This document shows positions 56,386 through 64,000 of a stretch of DNA of 64,000 bases, in pieces. The stretch is from Arachis hypogaea (taxonomy: Eukaryota; Streptophyta; Magnoliopsida; Fabales; Fabaceae): the NCBI RefSeq assembly GCF_003086295.3, contig NC_092042.1, forward strand, positions 38,859,419 to 38,923,418. The letters run 5' to 3'. Within the stretch, counting starts at the first letter, position 1; each line of letters starts with the position of its first letter. The notes beneath the pieces were generated by a model. It saw only the letters and a program-made list of their open reading frames with translations. It searched no databases and had not been told where the DNA came from. The position numbers and the translations under genes are program-made.

Positions 56386-57308
56386 TCAACAACCTGTATT
56401 TTCGAAAGTGGATGTTCCTCTAGTCTGTGGGGTGCTTGGTCCTTCAAGAATTAATTTCTGACGCTTCAGCTCCCTCAAGTCACGCCCTTGCTCCTCTTGT
56501 TCCCTAAGCAATTTGCAAAGCATGCTACTTTGATTATTCTGTTCTTCCTTTATTTGGTTCATAGCTTCTTGAAACTTGGAAATAGATGCCTCAAGATGCT
56601 CCTAATATTCGAATTGAGGGGGTTCTGGGAGGAATTCTTGTGCTCTCCTCTTGATTGGGTCATCCTGCAACTGTTGTCTTTCCATTGATATTTTAGTGAT
56701 TGGCCGCTCAACTAAGATATACTCAGTTATTCCCATCTTCACTCCAGCATCTCTGCAGAGCATAGAAATTAAGCTTGGATAGGCCAATTTGGCATCTTTG
56801 GAGTTCTTGTTTGCTATTTTGTAGAGTTCACACGAGATTAGTTGATGAACTTTTACTTCTCTTCCCAACATGATGCAGTGAATCATCACTGCTCTTTTAA
56901 CAGTGACTTCAGAACGGTTGCTGGTGGGCAATATAGAATGCCCAATAAAGTCCAACCAGCCTCTGGCAACTAGTTTGAGATCTTCTCTCTTGAGTTGATT
57001 TGGGATGCCAGTGGTGCAGGTGGTCCACCTGGCTTCAAGGATGCACATATCCTCTAAAATCTTGTCCAGGCCTTTGTTTACCTTCATCATTCTCCTATTA
57101 AAGGAGTCTGGGTCATCTTTCAGTTGAGGAAGCTTAAAGATCTCCCTGATTTTGTCAGGGTGGATGTGAACAATCTTTCCTCTGACCAAGGTTCGATAGT
57201 CATAGAGGGCAGTTCCAGTTATTCTTTGCCTGTTTGTCTGCCACAGATTAGCGTAGAACTCCTGAACCATATTCCTTCCCACTTTTGTTTCAGGATTAGC
57301 TAGGATTT
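56386..57308 (-). pseudogene. ORF2 of Athila-type element, interrupted
   Basis: Enters at 57308 mid-protein (LANPETKVGRNMVQEFY) because the next element removed the N-terminus from this locus. Core as in 1-738 (ARGWLDFIGHSI; NRSEVTVKRAVMIHCIM). TAG at 56602-56604 replaces the TGG Trp codon of the 1-738 copy. The same frame then runs to TGA at 56386-56388, giving the full C-terminal coiled-coil-like segment. Confidence 0.75.
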
Positions 57309-58948
57309 TGGTGCACGAAATTGTGATCAATATTTTTCACAACTCAAATAATTCCCGGTGATGAATCCAAAAAAAAACTTGGTGTTCAATACCATGGCAT
57401 AAACACAACTTCGCACAACTAACCAGCAAGTGTACTGGGTCGTCCAAGTAATAAACCTTACGCGAGTAAGGGTCGATCCCACAGATATTGTTGGTATGAA
57501 GCAAGCTATTGTCACCTTGTAAATCTTAGTCAGGAAAACTCAAATGGTTATGGATGATGAATAAAACATAAAGATAAAGATAGAGATACTTATGTAATTC
57601 ATTAGTGGGAATTTCAGATAAGCGTATGGAGATGCTGCGTTCCTTCCGTCTCTCTGCTTTCCTACTGTCTTCATCCAATCCTTCTTACTCCTTTCCATGG
57701 CAAGCTGTATGCAAGGGTTTCACCGTTGTCAGTGGCTACCTCCTATCCTCTCAGTGAAAATGTTCAACGCACCCTGTCACGGCACGGCTATTCATCTGTC
57801 GGTTCTCAATCAGGTTGGAATAGAATCCAGTGATTCTTTTGCGTCTGTCACTAACGCCCAGCCTTCAAGAGTTTGAGCTCGTCACAGTCATTCAATCATT
57901 GAATCCTACTCAGAATACCACAGATAAGGTTTAGACCTTCCGGATTCTCTTGAATGCCGCCATCAATTCTAGCTTATACCACGAAGATTCCGGTTAAAGA
58001 ATCCAAGAGATATCCACCCAATCTAAGGTAGAACGGAGGAGGTTGTCAGGCACACGTTCATAGGTGAGAATGATGATGAGTGTCACGGATCATCACATTC
58101 ATCAAGTTGAATAACAAGTGATATCTTAGAACAAGAACAAGCGGAATTGAATAGAAGAACAATAGTAATAGCATTAATACTCGAGGTACAGCAGAGCTCC
58201 ACACCTTAATCTATGGTGTGTAGAAACTCTACCGTTGAAAATACATAAGAACAAGGTCTAGGCATGGCCGAATGGCCAGCCTCCCATGATCTAAGAACTA
58301 AACGTCCAAAGATCCAAAGATAATAATACAATAGTAAAAGGTCCTACTTATAGAGAACTAGTAGCCTAGGGTTAACAGAGATGAGTAAATGACATAAAAA
58401 TCCACTTCCGGGCCCACTTGGTGTGTGCTTGGGCTGAGCATTGAAGCATTTTCGTGTAGAGACTCTTCTTGGAGTTAAACGCCACTTTGGTGCCAGTTTG
58501 GGCGTTTAACTCCCACTTTGGTGCCAGTTCCGGCGTTTAACGCTGGGAATTCTGATGGTGACTTTGAACACCAGTTTGGGCCATCAAAGCTTGGTCAAAG
58601 TATGAACTATCATATATTGCTGGAAAGCCCAGGATGTCTACTTTCCAACGCCGTTGAGAGCGCGCCAATTGGGCGTTTGTAGCTCCAGAAAATCCACATC
58701 GAGTGCAGGGAGGTCAGAATCCAACAGCATCTGCAGTCCTTTTTAGTCTCTGAATCAGATTTTTGCTCAGGTCCCTCAATTTCAGCCAGAAAATACCTGA
58801 AATCATAAAAAAACACACAAACTCATAGTAAAGTCCAGAAAAGTGAATTTTAACTAAAAACTAATAAAAATATACTAGAAACTAACTAAAACATACTAGA
58901 AACATACTAAAAACAATGCCAAAAAGCGTACAAATCATCCGCTCATCA
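57309..58948 (-). repeat. 3' LTR of the right-edge element
   Basis: 1640 bp, TGGTGCACGAAATTGTGATC...ATCCGCTCATCA, the same U5 subtype as 20426 and 36277. Palindromes at 58470-58545, GGGCCC near 58410, CTATAAGTAG near 58345 in minus orientation. Confidence 0.9.
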
Positions 58949-59395
58949 CAATACCAAACTTAAATTGTTGCTTGTCCCCAAGCAACTGAAAATCAAATAA
59001 AATAAAAAGAAGAGAATATACAATGAATTCCAAAAACATCTATGAAGATCAGTATTAATTAGATGAGCGGGGCTTTTAGCTTTTTGCCTCTGAACAGTTT
59101 TGGCATCTCACTCTATCCTTTGAAATTCAGAATGATTGGCTTCTTTAGGAACTCAGAATCCAGATAGTGTCGTTGATTCTCCTAGTTAAGTATGATGATT
59201 CTTGAACACAGCTACTTATTGAGTCTTGGCCGTGGCCCAAAGCACTCTATCTTCCAGTATTACCACCGGATACATACATGCCACAGACACATAATTGGGT
59301 GAACCTTTTCAGATTGTGACTCAGCTTTGCTAGAGTCCCCAATTAGAAGTGTCCAGGGTTCTTAAGCACACTCTTTTTGCCTTGGATCACAACTT
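58949..59395 (-). other. Polypurine module and conserved tail
   Basis: Hairpin GCTTGGGGACAAGC (58970-58983) and TTTAAGTTTGGTATTG beside the LTR. 59055-59395 nearly matches 22090-22420. The region 59396-59899 is T-rich and non-coding. Confidence 0.7.
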
Positions 59396-59899
59396 TATTT
59401 CTTTCTTTTTTCTCTTTTTTTTCTTTTTTTTTCGTTTTTCTCCTTTTCTCTTTTTTTTTGTATTCACTGCTTTTTCTTACTTCAAGAATCATTTTTATGA
59501 TTTTTCAGATCCTCAATAACATGTCTCCTTTTTCATCATTCTTTCAAGAGCCAACATTCATGAACCATAAATTCAAAAGACATATGCACTATTTAAGCAT
59601 ACATTCAGAAAATAAAGTTATTGCCACCACATCAAAATAATTAATCTGTTATAAAATTCAAAATTCATGCAATTCTTCTCTTTTTCAATTAAGGACATTT
59701 TTCATTTAAGAAAGGTGATGGATTCATAGGACATTCATAACTTTAAGGCATAGACACTAAGACACTAATGATCACAAGACACAAACATAGATAAACATAA
59801 GCATAATTTTTGAAAAACAGAAAATAAAGAACAAGGAAATTAAAGAACGGGTCCACCTTAGTGATGGCGGCTTGTTCTTCCTCTTGAAGATCTTATGGA

Positions 59900-60970
59900 C
59901 TACTTGAGCTCCTCAATGTCTCTACCTTGTCTTTGTTGCTCCTCTCTCATGATTCTTTGATCTTCTCTAATTTCATGGAGGAGGATGGAATGTTCTTGGT
60001 GCTCCACCCTTAGTTGTCCCATGTTGGAACTCAATTCTCCTAGGGAGGTGTTTAGTTGCTCCCAATAGTTTTGTGGAGGAAAGTGCATCCCTTGAGGCAT
60101 CTCAGGGATTTCATGATGAGAGGGGTCTCTTGTTTGCTCCATCCTCTTCTTAGTTATGGGCTTGTCCTCATCAATGGGGATATCTCCCTCTATGTCAACT
60201 CCAACTGAATAACAGAGGTGACAAATGAGATGAGGAAAGGCTAACCTTGCCAAGGTAGAGGACTTGTCCGCCACCTTATAAAGTTCTTGGGATATCACCT
60301 CATGAACTTCTATTTCTTCTCCAATCATGATGCTATGGATCATGATGGCCCGGTCTAGAGTAACTTCGGACCGGTTGCTAGTGGGAATGATTGAGCGTTG
60401 GATAAACTCCAACCGTTCCCTAGCCACGGGCTTGAGGTAATGCCTTCTCAATTGAACCGGCTTTCCTCTTGAATCTCTCTTCCATTGGGCGCCTTCTTCA
60501 TAGATGTCTATGAGGACTTGGTCCAACCTTTGATCAAAGTTAACCCTTCTAGTGTAAGGATGTTCATCTCCTTGCATCATGGGCAAGTTGAATGCCAACC
60601 TTACATTTTCCGGACTAAAATCCAAGTATTTCCCCCGAACCATAGTAAGCCAATTATTTCGATCCGGGTTCACACTTTGATCATGGTTCTTGGTGATCCA
60701 TGCATTGGCATAGAACTCTTGAACCATTAAGATTCCGACTTGTTGAATGGGGTTGGTAAGAACTTCCCAACCTTTTCTTCGGATCTCCAGATATTCACTC
60801 TTTTTGAGTTTAAAAGGGACCTCGGGGATCACTTTCTTCAAGGCCACAACTTCATAGAAGTGGTCTTGATGCACCCTTGAGATGAATCTCTCCATCTTCC
60901 ATGACTCGGAGGTGAAAGCTTTTGCCTTCCCTTTCCTCTTTCTAGAGGTTTCTCCGGCCTTGGATGCCAT
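59900..60970 (-). CDS. ORF2, longest intact copy (356 codons)
   Basis: ATG at 60968-60970 (MASKAGETSRKRKGK). No internal stop. Basic N-terminus (residues 1-20), conserved 'putative plant transposon protein' core at about 55-255 (VRGKYLDFSPENVRLAFNLP; NRSEVTLDRAIMIHSIM), then an acidic/Gln-rich C-terminus with heptad-like Leu spacing (about 285-350). The TAG at 59900 ends it some 15 codons short of the 22888 copy, which goes on to a basic SRGRTSRHH tail. Own upstream TATA and palindrome array. Function unknown. An env-like role is possible by position, but I see no signal peptide or membrane segment. Confidence 0.8.
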   Translation of the reverse strand: MASKAGETSRKRKGKAKAFTSESWKMERFISRVHQDHFYEVVALKKVIPEVPFKLKKSEYLEIRRKGWEVLTNPIQQVGILMVQEFYANAWITKNHDQSVNPDRNNWLTMVRGKYLDFSPENVRLAFNLPMMQGDEHPYTRRVNFDQRLDQVLIDIYEEGAQWKRDSRGKPVQLRRHYLKPVARERLEFIQRSIIPTSNRSEVTLDRAIMIHSIMIGEEIEVHEVISQELYKVADKSSTLARLAFPHLICHLCYSVGVDIEGDIPIDEDKPITKKRMEQTRDPSHHEIPEMPQGMHFPPQNYWEQLNTSLGELSSNMGQLRVEHQEHSILLHEIREDQRIMREEQQRQGRDIEELK

Positions 60971-61007
60971 AAATGGTTATGGAAAAACAAAAAGCAATGC
61001 TTATACC

Positions 61008-61042
61008 ACACCAAACTTAAAAGGTTGCTCGTCCTCGAGCAA
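61008..61042 (-). other. Hairpin plus polypurine-like module upstream of ORF2
   Basis: Minus strand GCTCGAGGACGAGC (61027-61040), then TTTTAAGTTTGGTGTG, 40 bp before the ORF2 ATG. Confidence 0.7.
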
Positions 61043-61160
61043 AAGAAGAAAGAAGAGAGTAGAAGAAGAAGAAATGAAGGAGATGGAGATGGCTTTGTGG
61101 TTCGGCCAAAGGGGGAGAAGTAGTGTTTAGGTTGTGTGAAAATGAAAGAGTGAAGATGGG

Positions 61161-61168
61161 TTTATATA
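61161..61168 (-). promoter_or_regulatory. Internal TATA box for ORF2
   Basis: TATATAAA on the minus strand, about 190 bp before the ORF2 ATG, in the same place as at 24204. Confidence 0.55.
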
Positions 61169-61470
61169 GGAGTGGAGGGGGTTATGGTTTGGCAATGGGA
61201 GGGTGGGTTTGGGTGGGAAAGTGGTTTGAATTTGAATGGTGAGGTAGGTGGGGTTTTATGAAGGATGGATGTGAGTGGTGAAGAGAAAGATGGGATTTGA
61301 TAGGTGAAGGGTTTTTGGGGAAGAGGTGTTGAGGTGATTGGTGAATGGGTGAAGAAGAGAGAGAGTGGTGGGGTAGGTAGGGATCCTGTGGGGTCCACAG
61401 ATCCTAAGGTGTCAAGGAAAAGTCATCCCTGCACCAAGTGGCGAGCAAAATTGCTCTTTGTGCTAATTCT

Positions 61471-61638
61471 GGCGTTAAACGCCGGGCTGGTGCCCATTTC
61501 TGGCGTTTAACGCCAAGTTCTTGCCCTTTACTGGCGTTTAACGCCAGTCTGGTGCCCCCTTCTGGCGTTAAACGCCCAGAATAGTGACAGACTGGGCGTT
61601 AAACGCCCATCTGCTAGCCTTGCTGGCGTTTAAACGCC
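61471..61638 (-). repeat. Phased palindrome array upstream of ORF2 (six units)
   Basis: Units at 61471, 61502, 61533, 61564, 61595 and 61625: spacing 31, 31, 31, 31 and 30, exactly as at 24516-24684. Confidence 0.95.
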
Positions 61639-61767
61639 AGCAAGTTCTCCTCCAGGGTGTGCTGTTTTTCTTTCTGTTTTTGCTTTTTCAATTGATTTTG
61701 TGACTTCTCATGATCATCAACCTACAGAAAACATACAATAATAAAGGAAGATAGATAAAATATAACA

Positions 61768-61792
61768 TTGGGTTGCCTCCCAACAAGCGCTT
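61768..61792 (-). other. Conserved TTGGGAGGCAACCCAA hairpin
   Basis: Identical to 24826-24850, about 40 bp after the gag-protease end. Confidence 0.7.
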
Positions 61793-61832
61793 CTTTAATG
61801 TCAGTAGCTTGACAGAGGGCTCTCATGGAGCC

Positions 61833-64000
61833 TCACAGATGCTCAGAGCCATGTTGGAACCTCCCAACACCAAACTTAGAGTTTGAATGTGGGGGTTCAA
61901 CACCAAACTTAGAAGCTGGTTGTGGCCTCCCAACACCAAACTTAGAGTTTGACTGTGGGGGCTCTGTTTGGCTCTGTTTTGAGAGAAGCTCTTCATGCTT
62001 CCTCTCCATGATGACAGAGGGATATCATTGAGCCTCAAATACAAAGGATTCTTCATTCACTTGAATGATCAATTCTCCTCTGTCAACATCAATCACAGCC
62101 TTTGCTGTGGCTAGGAAGGGTCTGCCAAGGATGATGGATTCATCCATGCACTTCCCAGTCTCTAGGACTATGAAATCAGCAGGGATGTAATGGTCTTCAA
62201 CTTTTACCAGAACATCTTCTACAAGTCCATAAGCTTGTTTTCGTGAGTTGTCTGCCATCTCTAGTGAGATTTTTGCAGCTTGCACCTCAAAGATCCCTAG
62301 CTTCTCCATTACAGAGAGAGGCATGATGTTTACACTTGACCCTAGGTCACACAAGGCCTTCTTGAAGGTCATGGTGCCTATGGCACAGGGTATTGAGAAC
62401 TTCCCAGGATCTTGTCTCTTTTGAGGCAGTTTCTGCCTAGACAAGTCATCCAGTTCTTTGGTGAGCAAAGGAGGTTCATCATCCCAAGTCTCATTTCCAA
62501 ATAACTTGTCATTTAGCTTCATGATTGCTCCAAGGTATTTAGCAACTTGCTCTTCAGTGACATACTCATCCTCTTCAGAGGAAGAATACTCATCAGAGCT
62601 CATGAATGGCAGAAGTAAGTCCAACGGAATCTCTATGGTCTCATTTTGAGCCTCAGATTCCCATGGTTCCTCATTGGGGAACTCATTGGAGGCCAGTGGA
62701 TGTCCATGGAGGTCTTTCTCAGTGGCGTTCACTGCCTCTTCCTCCTCTCCATATTCGGCCATGTTGATGGCTTTGCACTCTCCTTTTGGATTTTCTTCTG
62801 TATTGCTTGGAAGAGTACTAGGAGGGAGTTCAGTAATTTTCTTGCTCACCTGACCCACTTGTCCCTCCAAGTTTCTAATGGAGGACCTTGTTTCAGTCAT
62901 GAAACTTTGAGTGGTTTTGATTAGATCAGAGACCATGGTTGCTAAGTCAGAGTTGTTCTGCTTAGAACTCTCTGTCTGTTGCTGAGAAGATGATGGAAAA
63001 GGCTTGCTATTGCTAAACCTGTTTCTTCCACCATTATTGTTGTTGAAACCTTGATGAGGTCTCTGTTGATCCTTCCATGAGAGATTTGGATGATTTCTCC
63101 ATGAAGGATTATAGGTGTTTCCATAGGGTTCTCCCATGTAATTCACCTCTTCCATTGAAGGGTTCTCAGGATCATAAGCTTCTTCTTCAGATGAAGCGTC
63201 CTTAGTACTGCCTGGTGCATTTTGCATTCCAGACAGACTTTGAGAAATCATATTGACTTGCTGAGTCAATATTTTGTTCTGAGCCAATATGGCATTCAGA
63301 GTGTCAATCTCAAGAACTCCTTTCTTCTGATTTGTCCCATTGTTCACAGGATTTCTTTCAGAAGGGTACATGAATTGGTTATTTGCAACCATTTCAATTA
63401 GTTCTTGAGCTTCTGTAGGCGTCTTCTTCAGATGAAGAGATCCTCCAGCAGAGCTATCCAAAGACATCTTGGATAGTTCAGAGAGACCATCATAGAAAAT
63501 ACCTATGATGCTCCATTCAGAAAGCATGTCAGAGGGACACTTTCTGATCAGTTTTTTGTATCCTTCCCAAGCTTCATAGAGGAATTCTCCTTCCTTCTGT
63601 CTGAAGGTTTGGACTTCCACTCTAAGCTTACTCAATTTTTGAGGTGGAAAGAACTTTGCCAAGAAGGCATTGACTAGCTTTTCCCAAGAGTTCAGGCTTT
63701 CTTTAGGTTGTGAGTCCAACCATGTTCTAGCTCTGTCTCTTACAGCAAAAGGGAAGAGCATAAGCCTGTAGACCTCAGGGTCAACCCCATTAGTCTTGAC
63801 AGTGTCACAGATTTGCAAGAACTCAGCTAAGAACTGATGAGGATCTTCCAGTGGAAGTCCATGAAACTTGCAATTCTGTTGCATTAGAGAAACTAATTGA
63901 GGCTTAAGCTCAAAGTTGTTTGCTCCAATGGCAGGGATAGAGATGCTTCTCCCATAGAAGTCGGGAGTAGGTGCAGTAAAGTCACCCAGCACCTTCCTTG
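61833..64000 (-). pseudogene. Gag-protease, 5' end beyond window, one nonsense codon
   Basis: Open from the right edge to TGA 62025-62027, nearly identical to 24891-27230 from its residue 60 on. Gag core (LMLFPFAVRDRARTW) and protease (ALCDLGSSVNIMP; IILGRPFLAT) are present. The TGA replaces a GGA codon after protease; the same frame continues through the three NSKFGVG-type repeats to a stop near 61833. Gag and protease could still be made. No RT. Confidence 0.85.

Larger units (their letters stand above)
53788..57308 (-). mobile_element. Athila-type element, 3' part, cut by the next element
   Basis: Minus strand. Left flank TCGGT (53783-53787). Contains 3' LTR (53788-55343), polypurine module (55344-55380), conserved tail (55455-55765) and most of ORF2. 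It is broken at 57308 by the element starting at 57309; the rest should lie right of the window. Confidence 0.8.
57309..64000 (-). mobile_element. Non-autonomous Athila-type element, 5' end beyond the window
   Basis: Minus strand, inserted in ORF2 of the neighbour (left flank GATTT, 57304-57308). Order on the minus strand: gag-protease (from the right edge to 62025), hairpin (61768-61792), array (61471-61638), TATA (61161-61168), hairpin module (61008-61042), ORF2 (60970-59900), tail, polypurine module and LTR (58948-57309). Same class as the left half of the 20426-37896 composite, and the clearest view of this class. Confidence 0.9.

Noticed and set aside
59900..60970. ORF2 as a retroviral envelope gene
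   Set aside because: The position after pol fits, but no copy shows a signal peptide, transmembrane segment or cleavage site, and the product looks soluble with a basic N-terminus. Left as function unknown.

Overview
This is plant nuclear DNA made almost entirely of nested LTR retrotransposons. I see no host gene, rRNA, tRNA or CRISPR array. The dominant family is an Athila-type Ty3/gypsy lineage: a tRNA-Asp-like primer site (TGGCGCCGTTGCCGGGGA), a protease with a CDLGAS core, and an extra ORF after pol (called ORF2 here). Its arrays of GGCGTTTAACGCC palindromes and LTR ends TGATGAGCGG...GTGCACCA suggest a legume, most likely peanut (Arachis), probably gene-poor pericentromeric DNA. From memory it resembles the peanut FIDEL (autonomous) and Feral (non-autonomous) elements. 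That naming is inference.

Layout. 1-3244: scrambled Athila-type remnants, with a plus-strand ORF2 fragment fused tail-to-tail to a minus-strand gag remnant, leader, primer site and LTR. 3245-6299: decayed minus-strand Copia. 6300-6745 and 47888-48116: a plus-strand Copia gag split by a solo Tekay/Del-type LTR (outer limits 6746-47887). That LTR was hit three times: by a non-autonomous element (6915-16939, target duplication CAATG, itself hit by a solo LTR at 8615-10583, ATAGC), by a solo LTR (17916-19585, GCGGT), and by a plus-strand Athila-type element (19629-45629, ACCAC). The 5' LTR of this last element was hit by a 17.5-kb minus-strand composite (20426-37896, CTACT/CTATT). 48117-53787: a coding-deleted chromovirus-like element, whose 3' LTR holds a solo LTR (51651-53280) and is cut by another Athila-type element (53788-57308). 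The ORF2 of that one is cut by a further non-autonomous element (57309 to the right edge).

How the parts work together. A non-autonomous class encodes only Gag plus protease (24891-27230 is intact) and ORF2. An autonomous class encodes Gag, protease, RT, RNase H and integrase (30715-35718, now broken). Both share LTRs, primer site, leader motifs, ORF2 and 3' tail, so the first could be mobilised in trans by the second. Both have a repeated cis layout: gag or pol stop, a TGGGAGGCAACCCA hairpin, an array of palindromes with a nearly constant 18-bp spacer, a TATA box, a hairpin plus polypurine-like motif, ORF2, a conserved tail, the same hairpin plus motif, then the LTR. ORF2 therefore looks like a separate transcription unit with its own promoter. 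Short palindrome arrays upstream of a TATA box recur, with different sequences, in five LTR families here. This is the most interesting pattern in the window.
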